DNA of 64,000 bases, from NCBI RefSeq assembly GCF_018691265.1, contig NW_024881327.1, positions 26,281,936 through 26,345,935 of the forward strand, given 5' to 3'. The notes beneath the pieces were generated by a model. That model had not been told where the DNA came from. It worked only from the letters and a program-made list of their open reading frames with translations, and ran no database searches. Numbering within the stretch: position 1 is the first letter of the stretch; each line of letters starts with the position of its first letter. This stretch comes from Tyto alba. Its lineage: Eukaryota; Chordata; Aves; Strigiformes; Tytonidae. This document shows, one piece after another, positions 48,212 through 60,600 of the stretch. The translations under genes were made by a program, and so were the position numbers.

Positions 48212-51200
48212 GAAAAAAGCTGCAATCAAATTGTTTCTTGCTGTCATTTAGGGAAATAATAGAAAAAAAAAACAAAATTAAATATTGTCGCTTCTGAGTT
48301 TTCAAAGATTACATGATTCAAGAAACTCCAAGTTCTTTATTATTAGAGAATATTAGAGAAGCCTTAACAAGCTGTGCTGTCTTCAGGCCTTCTCAAGAGC
48401 TTCCATTTTGCCCATTCACACTTTAGGAGCTCTACATTTGCATTGACTGCACAAAAAATAAGAGCCATGTGTTCGCAGTGCTGAGTCCTGCTGGGACAGT
48501 GCTGCATGTCTGGGTACAGGACTCAGGTTTAAGGGTTGCTCCTTGGTTCCAAGCATGTATGGGTGTCTGGCTGCCAGTAGGTTTAGTAGATAGGGATCAG
48601 CTCCCCACCAGAGCGGAGGTTAAGCTAAACTGTTTATGTTAAAAGTTCATGGAATTTGTTACAGAGTGTGGGGGAATACCACAACACATCAAATAGCTAA
48701 ACATTTTGAATGTCCAGACAGGCTTCTCTCTGAAATACTCATTAGCTTCTAGTCCCTGACACTCAAGGGTCGCTTTCATGCCTAATGTGGAACGGCTTTG
48801 CTCTCCATTTTGAGTTGGGAAGAAGACTTCTTCCCACCAGGTTAGGCTGTTGTATGTGCATTATTATAGGCTGTGTTGTGTGCAGAATATGCTCTGTCCT
48901 GTAGCCTGCAAGGCATAAATGCTGCTCTGTAATGAAGGCAAATGCCAGAAATGCTACTGAGATGGTCTGTGTAGAGCTAAATCTGCTGTGATACGGAGAG
49001 GAGCTGTAAATGGTGGTGTGGCGTGGCTGTGCAAAGTTCAGGGCTGCTGCCATCATCATGGGTGTGTGACAAGGAAGAAAAACTTTCTCACAGGATGGCT
49101 CCAATCAAATGATAAAAAAAAAAAAGACATCTCAGATTATGGCGATGTTTCTTTCTCTTTCTCCCGTTTACCCAGTGTCTTCCCCAGTATCAAGGAGATG
49201 GGCCTTGCCCCACAGACCCCTCCTGGGCTGGCGTGCAGATAAGGCACAGTTGGAATGGGTTTTCCCTTTATGCATTGGATGACAAAATGTAGTCTCTGTT
49301 GATAGAGCTAAATAGCTTCACCCTGCCACAGTGCAGACATTATTACTGCAGCCAGAGGAAACCCAGACCATTTTCTCTCCAGTTCTGAAATGTGAGTTGG
49401 ATGTTCAGGAGGCTTTTTTTCCTGTTGCTCCAGCTGATTTTATAGACACCTTAAATACACCCGTCTGACTGGCAGAGGGTGTAAGATGAGCTTCTGGTAT
49501 CTGTGTTATTTATATGCAACAATTCAGCCCTTTGCTTCATGGTAACAGAGCAATTGGGGGAAAAAATCCCATGTCTCATGTTACTCATCTGGTTTGACAA
49601 CAGTCAAAAGGATTCATGGGGATTCTTGTGATCTGTCTGCAAAAACTGGGAGAAACTGGGTATGCACTGAAGCAGTGACCTGCTCTGATTTTTCTACTGA
49701 CTCTGCAGGTACACAGTATGTGTCCTAATTTTTGTCAGTTCTTCTTAGGACCCTTGAGATCTCAAGACCTTAGTACCTTTCTGCTGTGACCTTTCTAAAG
49801 GCGTTTTCCCATTTCTGTTCAAAATTTGTGGACAGCAAGTGGGAGACAAACAAGCCAAATCAATGGTTGCTGACTCCAGGCTTTGTGTCGCTGCCTGGGT
49901 GGATTCCTGGGCTGGTCCTAAAGGTGAGAAAATAAGGCTGCTTTGTAAAATGTATGGTAGATGTCAATCCCAATGGAAGCCCACTGGTGTTGGGGATTTT
50001 TTATTTTTTTTAAAAACTTTCATATGTTTTCTGTTTATTTTGTCTTCAGTACCTGGTCTCAGTTGGCTCCAAACTGGATAGTAATTTTCATTGAAGTGTT
50101 TATAACATGAAGTCTTTTTTTTCTTTTTTAACATGAGACATATGCCTGCAACTCTGCAGGCCACTGTCTCACCGCCAACTTAGCAGGACAGCCAACTGCA
50201 ACAGGAAACTGATGTGGTGCAATTTTCATTAATGATTTGTATTCTTTTTCAGCATGAAAATTCAATGGCATTTAGATGATGCTTCTAACATCAAATATCT
50301 CCTTGCTTTAAGCATAAAATTAATACAGAAACTTCTTTAGAATTAGGCAACTTTTTGAAAGGTACTTTTATATGTATGTGGCATGGTTAAATCCTTTTTT
50401 CTCCTTTCTTTCCATATGAGTCACTTCCTCGCAAAACCTTCAAGTTTTGGCGTATTGTAAAATTATGAGTAAATTCTTGCTGTTTTTCAGAGCACACCCA
50501 GCATGTCAAATCAAAAATGGTGAAGTATTAAATAACTGCCAAATTAAGGGGAAAAAAAAAAAAAAAGTAGGGAAAAAAAAACTTCTTAGTAGTTACCACC
50601 CATATGACAGAAAACTAATGAGATTTTGGGGTTTTGTTTGGCTTTTCCACAGACACAAATGTTAAGGTGTTTGCTGTAGACTGCAAAATTTTGCTTTGTT
50701 ACGTATGAATGGCTTCTTGTAAGAGTTTCTAAGTATTCTAAATCTTGTCAATTTGGTATCTGTTTTAAACACCACGCTATGTGCTGGATCTGATGTCAGA
50801 AGGACAGACAGCTTTGCCTCTGCCGAGGGAGGGAGGAATAACTGTCAGCTTTAGTTATTTCTAGTTGTTTTCTTCAGCTCAGTGGTGGTGGTAATTCTCT
50901 TGTGCTTACTATGAGATTTTATCAGGAGTGAATTCTGCCCTTTGAATTTTGGGCACTCAACCTGTGTTGGGCTGGCAGTCTTTTTGATTTTAATGATGAT
51001 GCAATATGTTGAAATCCAGTATTTCAAGAAGCAGTCAAGCTCAGACGTAAAATTGAGTCATATGGCTCTGTGTTACTGCAGTGTTGAACCAATCAAATCT
51101 CTTGAATAATTGATCATAACACATCTTTTATCTTGCAAAACCTTTGCTGTGTTGGTCATCTTAACATCTCAACAGAACCAGGAATGTAAAAATTTAATAG

Positions 51201-51559
51201 AAAGCTCTGGGGTTTATGGCTTAAACATACATAACTTGGCTATGCAGCTCACTAGTCAGCATGCCCTAATTTTCCCCTCTTCATCTCAAACTTTGGAGAC
51301 TCATGGATTTTAGCTCTGAAGGTCTTCTGTTCAATCATTCGTTACAGTCAAGACAATTTGCTTTCACATATATTATATTTTCAGGTTCAGGTTCTGCTTC
51401 TGTATAAATCAGTATGAAAACATACAATGCTCCTCCTGCTTGCAACAGTCCTGAGATCAAGTTTAAGAGATGGATCAAATTGTTATAGTGTTGTCTATGG
51501 ATCAATTCAGACATGAGGGCATAAGCAGGATTAAATACTTTCATTGATCTGTCAACCTT

Positions 51560-51602
51560 GCTAATACAGCTTTTTTATATGCTAATACAACTTTTTTTAT
51601 AT
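51560..51602. repeat. Two-copy tandem duplication, about 21 bp
   Basis: Two adjacent units, each beginning gctaataca and ending in a T-run plus atat (51560-51580 and 51581-51602), differ at one base (g/a) and by one T. This is a recent small tandem duplication. Confidence 0.85.
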
Positions 51603-53449
51603 ACATTCCTTAGAACTGTTGTTAGTGCTACTACCATTTTGTTTTCAATAACATCTGAATATTGCCACGTACTCCAGAAGTTCAAAAGCACTACCTTATT
51701 TAAATGAGTACTTTCTCACAAATCTCTTCATGTGTACTCAAGCCCTTACTATAAACCTAAGAGGCAGATCTCTCATGCTCTTGAATTTTAAATCAACATG
51801 GAGAAGGTGCTCTTGTAGTCCCTTTCTCCCTATTTGTTCTTGTTTAGTTTTAAATTTTATAGTTGAGTAAATGTCACCTCTGGTGGTTAAAGTTCAGGTC
51901 AAATTACATTTTGCTGTGACCCTCCTGCTCTCTTTTGCAGACACTGGGACTGTGATCTGTCAAGGCAGGAAAATTCACAGATCATAGCCTAAGGATTTCC
52001 ACACCCCCACCCCCACAACCCTTTCTTTCTTGGATATCCTTTCGTCAGACAAGGAGAGTAAAATTTATAAAATTCGATTGAGGGAGCTCTGTTAATTGAG
52101 AGTTTTGTGTAAATAACAGTATTATGTTTGTGCCATACACAATTTCAGAAAACATTATGCATCGCTGAGGCTAGTTTAGAACCAGATGTCTGATTCTCTT
52201 TTCATTTCCCACTTTATTCATTAAAATAAACATTATTGTGGAAATCGTTGCCTGATGAGAGGTAGCAACAGCCAGTCATAGCCAATTAGAAACATTTATT
52301 AATGAAAAACAATACAAATATGTATTTGACTTGCATGGATTTGTGTTAATGTGGAGAATGTGTGGATATAATGTGGGAATCTTGCTAGTTTATTCAAATC
52401 TCCTTCTTCAGGCTTTTGTTTCTGTCTGTGCTTTTTGCTTTTTGCTACCTGTGCATATTTGTTTTACAGATCTGTGTATACCATGTGTATTGATGTAGCC
52501 CCCAAGACTTTTTTTAAAAAAATAGAGGGAGAGATAGGTAGAATTAGAGTTATAAAACAGGCTTTAGAGAATGCTTATAGCCACGGAGAAGTGCTGTTGC
52601 CTGTTCACCAAGCAGAGCTACCTAGACAACTTCTTTCCCAGGCTGTTACCGACTGCCATCAGCATGTCTGTACCCAGGAGGCTCCCAGAGGTATGCCACA
52701 ATCCTGGCAGGAATTCTGTCTTTCTTCTCTTAAAATGTGGAGCGATTGGAGAATATATAGACATGGCAGAGGCACCCTTGTGTTAGCATAAAGGAGGTTT
52801 ATCAGAATGTAGGTTGCAAAAGAGAAAAGCCTATTAAAATAAAAAATTTGGAAAGAGCCTTGCCTCCAGTAGCCTTGCCTAATGGCAGATGAGAATTGGG
52901 AGTCAGAGAATCTCATTCTTAACTTTCTTCATCATCTTTTCCTCTTCTTCCCCTTTCTGCTACCTTCTTCATACTCTGCTCACATTCCTGGAAATCCTGT
53001 GCACTGAGGAAGAAATGGCAGAAGAAATATCAGGGGATAATCAGTTGCATCCGTATCTTAATGTTCATGTTGAGGAACTGTAGTTCTGGCATTTGCTAAC
53101 TTTTGAGTGCTTGCCTTCACAAACTCACTGTTGTTCCTTTGATGCTTCCAACATCATTTCTGAAGTGAGCAAACAAAACACTTAAAAGCTGAAACAACAT
53201 TTTGACTGTAGAGAATGATACTCATTTTACTGGCAAGTTCAAATAATTTGGCTGCACATCATAGCTGTCTGCTGCTTGCACTAGTGAAGTGATCAGTGCA
53301 ATAGCAGGTTGTCTTCCAAATAGACCATATGTTTACCAGCAGGTAAACATACCACCTAGGTTTTTGCAGGTATTTGACATCAACAGAGTACTGAGGTTTA
53401 TGAATAATTGATTCAATTTGAGATTTGCTATCTATATTCCTTTAGCTTC

Positions 53450-53710
53450 TTTTGTCTCTTTATGCCACAGCTCTTTTCTCTCACCATCCATCTCATATTC
53501 CTCAGTGTCCATCTGTTTTCACATCTGCCCCCATTTCCAGCCCACTGCCTCAGTTCTTCCCTCTGCCTCTCCATCACCCAAATAGATCCAGTCTGCCCTT
53601 AGCTCCTTGCTACATACACTTCCTTTTTTTGTCCACCTCCTCCTGAAGTCTGCCTTTGATGTCCCCAGACTCCCACCTGTAAGCTGTCTCTCACCTCTGC
53701 TGCATTTGTG
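53450..53710 (+). repeat. Pyrimidine-biased low-complexity tract
   Basis: The + strand is strongly C/T-rich for about 260 bp with few purine runs (for example 'ctcttttctctcaccatcc'), and the bias begins more weakly near 52910. Open frames at 53408-53761 follow from the lack of A-containing stop codons and are not credible genes. Confidence 0.55.
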
Positions 53711-56700
53711 TATGTGAAGTATCTTCCTACCCTTCATTATTCCTAATTTCAGCTCAAGCATTTATGGTGAGGAGACTTCAGTGACCAGTTGTTGTACCCC
53801 TAGGTGAAAATGCCATGTTCTTACTCTCCTGAGCGTAGATCTCCTCTGTTCCCAAGAACAAACCACTGCAGTTCCAGCCACAACTGGTTACCCAATTCAT
53901 TTTTAAAAAGGAAAAAATAAAAGTAAAATTAAACAAAGGCATTATGCTCCCTAAAACCCCTCTGTTCCATTATTCCCCCACAACACTTACTTGTACTGAT
54001 CAGGGATGGAAGTGGAGTGTGCTGGGTTTGTTCCCAGCACCCTACTTTAGCCCAGGTTTAAAATAGGAACCTTGACTGACTGTCTTTTTATGGCCAACAG
54101 AAAAAGGGTTTTCAAGGGCATGATTCATCTTGTTTCACTGGGTGCCTTGAACCAACCTTATGAAGTACCTGTCCCTCCACTCCCAAGGATGAGGTGTGGG
54201 GGCCATCCTTCACCAAGCTGGCTGTGTACCTGCAGAGCAGGCATACCTGCCTGCCTTGTGACGTGTCTGCAAGGAGCCGCAGCGGGATGGTGATGGTCAG
54301 TGCCCAAGATGTTCCTGGGGGTTGGAAGTTGCTTTATTTCTGTTAATATTTATTCATTTGTGCCCTTCTATTTGCTTCACATTCTGCGAACCCCTTCTTT
54401 CTTCAGAAATAGTCTTATATTGAAAGTTCATCTTTCACCAGTGCTATCTTTGTCTAAAGGTCTGGATATTTTATTTTGAGTTCATAGCCCCTAAGTTACA
54501 TTCATGCTGGTTCCTTCTCAGTTCTTGTGTCTTGGACAGCATTCATCTGTGCAGAAAATACACATTTATCTGGCATATATTTTGAGAAACAAGACTATGT
54601 GTAAGTGATAATGTATACTAACTTACAGCTGGTTTTGTGAGACAAGAAATTATAGTCTTTGTTATTTTTGCTTCCATTTTCCACGTCCATTTACTATCTG
54701 CTTCTCTAGTAATGCAGTGTTTCTGGCAGATAGATAGGAACTGGGAGTGCATCATGCCTTTTATTTTGCAGTAAGTGGGGATTTCTGCACTTTACAATGC
54801 ACATGTCCCTTCCTTAGCTAACTCCCTCAGTGGCCCTGGGTTTGAGGTGCCATCTTATGCATTGCCCGTGCAAATAGCTTCTTCCAGTCTCCTGCTTGTA
54901 GTGGTAGACAGAACGGTTTGGTTTGGTTTGCTTTGTATCAGCTGTGATTGTTGGATTTAAAATCTATTTGATTCTAGTATATTCAGCAGTATCTCTTTCC
55001 TGGTTTTGAGAAGATAAGCTGGGATGAGTCATAGAGCACTTACTCCCAGAGATAGCTTCAGCAATTCAAAAGGGGCCTTGAATACTTCAGGCAAAAGTAC
55101 TAGATATTAGGCATAGATGGTATGAAGGTCACTGGGTTTTGTTATTTTTCCCCCCTCCCTAAGTAGATGAAGTTCTCTTCAAACAGACTGCAGAAATACC
55201 AATTAGTGTGCTTCATTCTGAAATGTAATCAGATTTAAAATGTAAAAAATCCCTTTCGGCTACAGTATAATCGAGGCCCCTAATTATGAAAGGCATATGT
55301 TCCCCCCATCTTTCTTCCCTCCACCCATGTAGATAATTGTCCTTCTCAAATGATTTCTTCTTTGTAAAAATCTTTGTGATGTTCTACTGGTTTGCTCAAA
55401 GCAATGCTGTTATCTGGTGCATTAGGTTTGTGTTGTTGGATTCTCGCAGGATAATATACAATACAGTTACACTGATTACTTGCTATTTCAAGTGTCATCT
55501 GTGTTTTGGAATATCTCAAAGCTTGTCAGTCTTCCACTGGGGATTACATCATTTTGGGGGTCTCAACCGTTCTGAAACAAAAGCATACTTCAGTGGTAAA
55601 ATATGTATGCCCGGACAGCTGGCAGTCTTTCAAGGCTCCAAACTTGACACGGAATTAATCTCAGAAAAATGTATTTTCTTCTATTCATAGTAACTAAACA
55701 ATTATTTCTATGCTGGGGGTTTTTTTGCATTTTTTTTTCTTTGTTAATGTGGGGTTTTCATTAGGGATGGTAATTACTGACATAAAATACATTTCTGTGG
55801 GTTTTTTCCCAGCCACTGCAGGATTTATTCTGGGGTGGTGATTTTGGTTTATGCATGGTCTTTGAATGTTTTGGCAACGGTCAATTCAAATTAATAATTG
55901 TTTCTTCAGTGGTAAGCCTGATCTTGTTTGAAATATGCAAATGTCTCTGTTATTAGCTTGCCTTTTTTTCATGGGCAGACATTTGGGGAGAAAGTCAGCT
56001 GCACCTGCTAAGCTACATTGTCCCATATTGAATTATAATAACAAAGTGGTATCACAAACCATGCCACCCTATCACATAAGCACTATTTATGTTGTAAAGG
56101 CTTCATAAGGGTTGAATTGAAACACAACTTGTTGCACTAGGGTGAATTTCATCCCAATATCCATTATATAAAATGTCTTCAGAGCTGTTATGAGAAGATG
56201 CTAGAATAAACAGCAATGCAAAATTAGACCAAGAATTTGCCATGTGCATACTTAATCTAGATTTTTATGCTATTCCTACTTTGTTAAGTTTAAAAGATAT
56301 ATGCTGCACTTAACTTGTTCTGAGGAAAACCTGTCTGCCAGACTGCCAACTTCCAGCTTTTATTTGAGTGGCCCAATTCCAGGCTCATGCCACGGTGGGT
56401 CCTATTTTGGTACCAGCTTCTGCAGTCGGGCTTACCCATAGATGGGCAAAGCCTTTGGGAGCTGCTGCGTCCGGAGGCATGGCACGAATCTGTCTTGCAG
56501 ACCCGCTACGTAAGGATGTAGTCGAAACGAAAACACCTGCAGAATAGTCTCAGCTTAAACAGAGTGTCTATTTGACTTTCCTAAAATATTATTTCATCAA
56601 ATATTTTTATCTTATCTCCCTCATGTTAAAAATTTGCCTTTCCATTTGAAAGAAGATTTAGGCATGGAGTTTGAGTAACTAATATGAACTAATAATAACT

Positions 56701-57595
56701 AATATAAAATGTAAATGAACTAATAATAATTTGTTTTAATTTGGCATGTAGTGCCAATAAATAAATTACTACTGTTGGGGACATATGTGTGGATCTATTT
56801 CTATATATGATTCACCAGCAAACTTGTATGAGTTAACTTAATAGCTTCCAGAAGGTAAGGCTTCCTCTTGATTTTTTGATGGATTTTTCTTTAATTTGAA
56901 AAGATTTCATGTTAAAAGGGTTATGGGAGTGGGCAATTTATGCTTTTGTTCCACATAAGATGTAGACATCACTGGCATGACAGATGAGTTCTTTCTATAT
57001 GTAGAAAAGCATTTAAATAAGTGGAAAGCGAATATGAAAAAGTTCTAGGATTTTTTTTTTTGAAGACTGGATCTTTCCAAAAACATCCCTTCAAAAGATA
57101 TTCTATCTTCTTTTAATTTATCACAGATTCATGAAATCTATGTTCCTCTTAATTTTAGTGGAATTTAGTTTTAATTAATTTTTTTCTGTCTCGTGTGCAA
57201 GAACTTTCCTATATAAAGAGGTTAGATGGCCTTTGTTCATTCTTTTCAAGGCATACCACTGCCAAAAGGGCACTTCTGTGTAAGCAGTTAGGTGGAATTG
57301 TGCAAGCTATTATTGCTGTTATTTAAATCTGTGGTAAATCTGATTTCCCACTGGTTTACATGCAAGTCATGCAGTCAAGTATCGAAGTATGCAAGTCGTG
57401 CAAATTACAAATTTTTTTGAAGGGTCAGTATAGTTATCAATGGCAGCTGTTGGTAGGATCCTTAACACTAAGCTGAGAAATTATCTTTTGTTTTGAATAA
57501 TTCTCACCCCTAAAAACGTTATAAGGTCTCAAGAGTATTACTGTTTTTAACTAAATAGTGGTTATGTCTTTCAGTTTACTTAGGCATCAGACCAA
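53711..57595 (+). other. SCFD2 intron sequence
   Basis: This is intron of AT-rich texture. 56670-56760 has several local copies of the words 'aactaat' and 'aataat', a decayed simple repeat. There is no gene evidence. Confidence 0.55.
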
Positions 57596-57601
57596 AGATC
57601 A

Positions 57602-57655
57602 CTGAAGTCAATATGAATTCTTCCACTTACTTCAGCATGCTCTGGGTCATGCCCT
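57602..57655 (+). repeat. Diverged ancient amniote repeat fragment (CR1/L3-like)
   Basis: 'ctgaagtcaatatgaattc', 'acttacttcagcatg' and 'tctgggtcatgccc' track the same old repeat signature as the copies near 8150 and 41411, with more substitutions. Confidence 0.4.
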
Positions 57656-60600
57656 TAATAAACTGTTGCGTTTGCTATCCAAACCAGAAGAGATTACAGC
57701 AGAAAAAACGGTGTGGAACAAACCAAAATGGGTTCAGCAATAGCCTGGAGTACTAATTCTCCCTTCAGTCAAGCCAGTGGAAGATAAACATCCCCCAAGA
57801 AAAGTTGGACTGTTTGTTGCATTAAAGTTACCTTTCAGCTAACCTAACTGCGTAAAAACATTTTGGCACGACCACCTTGCCCACACAGCGATGTTAGTGA
57901 TGAGATGTTGGGGTGGGTGATAAAACGTCATGTAAGATTTTGGAGTGTGAGTGTTTATCATTAAGCAAACACTAGCCCATGATGAAGTAAAAAAAGGGTT
58001 TTGATCTTTGTTTGAAGGTCTTTTAATCATGCTAGAGCAATTATATTTATACTGCAGAAGAATTAAAAGATGTGGTAAAGATGACAGTAACAATTAAGAA
58101 ACCCTCTATCAGGAACCCTGAAAATGTGCTTGGAATAGAAAGTTTGGTAGTGTAAAAATTAGAAATACAGGTATTGTACTGTATGAAAGTTTCATAATAA
58201 GGAGGAAGAAGAAAATATATGATATTATGCAACATTACTCCATTAGTGTTCAGAGGAAAAAATGGAAGGAAAAAATCAAACCAAAATACTACAATTAACC
58301 TTTTCACTTCTTTACACTATAACTGAGTAATCCAGTGGAATTTAAAAAATATTTTTATAAGTAAAAGAAAGGGAAGGAAAATACCCCAGTATTAAATATA
58401 GTCCACACATCCAATTAATTCAGGGTAAAAAATGTGCAGCAGAAAAAAATAAGTACCTGTTTTTGAAGCTTGCAAGAATCTTCAGCCTTCTCTCTGGAAA
58501 GACTTAGAAAAGCAGAATTTTCTGTATTAAATGAGGCTAATTTTTGATGGGTCTGTTCACCCCTTACTGAATGTCACAGGAGGAATATATTCCTAGAGTT
58601 GAAAAACACTGTTAGATAGAAAATTGCAGTCTGAACTGAGGGTTGACAGAAATAGTAAAATGGAAAGTCCTTCACTGGTGGGTCTGAAAGGGCAAACTCT
58701 TTTACTTGCTTTTGTTTGGCAGAAATATTAGCTTTGTGGGAAACCTTAATGATAGTAAAACTTTTTGTTTGTATGATGCTGAGTTTTAGCTTTGCAACAA
58801 GCAGAAGCAGAAACTACTCAAATGTGATAAAGGTATTCATCTTAAAATTTAATTTTGTTTAATATTTAAAATATAAGCTTTTTTTGAATAACTAAAAGGG
58901 AACTGAAAGAAATGGATATCATTATGCTAAATTGTTGTCTGCTTTCCAGTTTTGTTCCATGCTAAATTATTCCCCTGACAAACAGGATAGAAAGTATTTG
59001 TACTTCAGACATTTTATGATTAATCAGCCTCTGTGTTTGTGTCTGGATTAGTAAAAACAGAGCTACTGCTGAAGGGTGGAAATAATTGTGCTGGCTTATG
59101 TTTGTGGTCAACGCTCCTGCTGCTGTTTGGTGTGTTTTTTCCAACGTGTATCAAATACCATATAGAAGGTATAACAGTGACTGAGGAAACGGCTGTTTAG
59201 TCAAAGCCTTTCACTAACACTTTATACAGTTCAGTAGCAGAGGTGCCTTGGTATTATTAGTGGTTATTTGTTCATGTTGAGTGCCTGAGTTTCATTGCTG
59301 ATGGTGTCAAATTCTCAAAAGGTGTTTGTTGCTACTGGCCCAGGGATGGGGACTGGTTAGGCTGATGCTTCTCACCCCTAAGAGTCAGGTCCATGTGATT
59401 TTTTTAATTGACTGTACAGTCCAGCCAATGGAGAGGTTTCTTTGAAGAGCTTTTGAACATGAATCACCAGCTACTTTGAAAAGATTACTACTGAAGGTCC
59501 TTTGGTACAATTTTCAGTCAGCAAAGTGCTCCCTTGCGGTCCCAGCTTTGGGAGAAATTGCTTCTCTGATATTTTGCGGATGCACCCAGAGGGGATCTCG
59601 GCTCAGGTTTCTGGCTGCTTATCATAAAGCCATGAGGTACCTGGGGGAGCACTGTGAATTGCTGAGGACATCTGAAGTTCAGACTTACCAAAGAGAAGAA
59701 GCTGAGCCACGGGGTCCACGCTTTTCCCCATGTGTCTGGGTTGGGTGGAGAGCGGAGCTAGTGCTGGTGATCAAAGTGGAGAGGTGCACACCATGAATAC
59801 TGGCTTTGTTCCTCAACCCTGTTTATCAGAGAGGAAGGTACTTATTAGCACAGAAGTGAGAAGGGGGTGTTGCTGGCCTGAAAGTCATTGTTATCTGGAT
59901 TTTTGCATGGGAATAGATGGAGAGAAGAAAATGCTCCTCCAAACACAGACTTATCCACTAGCTCATTTCATAATTTCCTTCACACAATCAATTTACATTC
60001 TTTACAAGCAGTGTCTCACTTCTGGTTTTTCTCTATCGAGGCAAAATGGAAGTAAATGGCTCATTTCCTTGTATGACTTTGGCATCTTCATAAGAAACAG
60101 AAGATTTTCTTCTAAAGGTGGTCTTGAATACAAGCATTTACATGATTTAGAACAGGAGAGGCAGATTTTTTTGCCTGATACCTGAAGTTGTGCATGCAGC
60201 TGTACAGTGCGTGTTCTTACTTATGTGCACAAGTGATGATTTGTTCAGATAAAATTGTTCAGTTTACCCAAGCAAATTCTATACCATGAGCAAGTGCCAT
60301 CATAGTAGGGGTCAGCATAGAAAAACAAAGCAAAAAGTCGCCATGACATAACTATGATAATTTATTCATTATTATAAATATTAATATAATAATGTAAAAT
60401 GCTTGCTCAGTTTTCTTGAATTCCTGCAAAAAAAGGTATTTCCAGATATAGGACAATTCAGCAGACCAGAGGTTCTTTCTGATCATTAGTCCAAGGACAA
60501 GTAAAGAAAAACTGTAACAGTTCCTGGTCACTATAGATCAGCAGAGACTTACAGTGATTTACAGCACTGTTTTACAGGTTGTTGGTTTTAGCTCAGATTA

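Larger units (their letters stand above)
47435..53400 (+). other. SCFD2 intron sequence
   Basis: This is AT-rich, with an A21 run at 48191-48211, an A15 run at 50552-50566, and a short tandem duplication at 51560-51602. The stretch 52200-52350 is uniformly AT-rich and is a possible conserved non-coding element. No exon was found. Confidence 0.55.

Noticed and set aside
59476..60185. Two overlapping plus-strand frames of 106 and 151 codons
   Set aside because: There is no similarity to the missing C-terminal part of SCFD2, no flanking splice sites that fit phase 1, and low-complexity composition.
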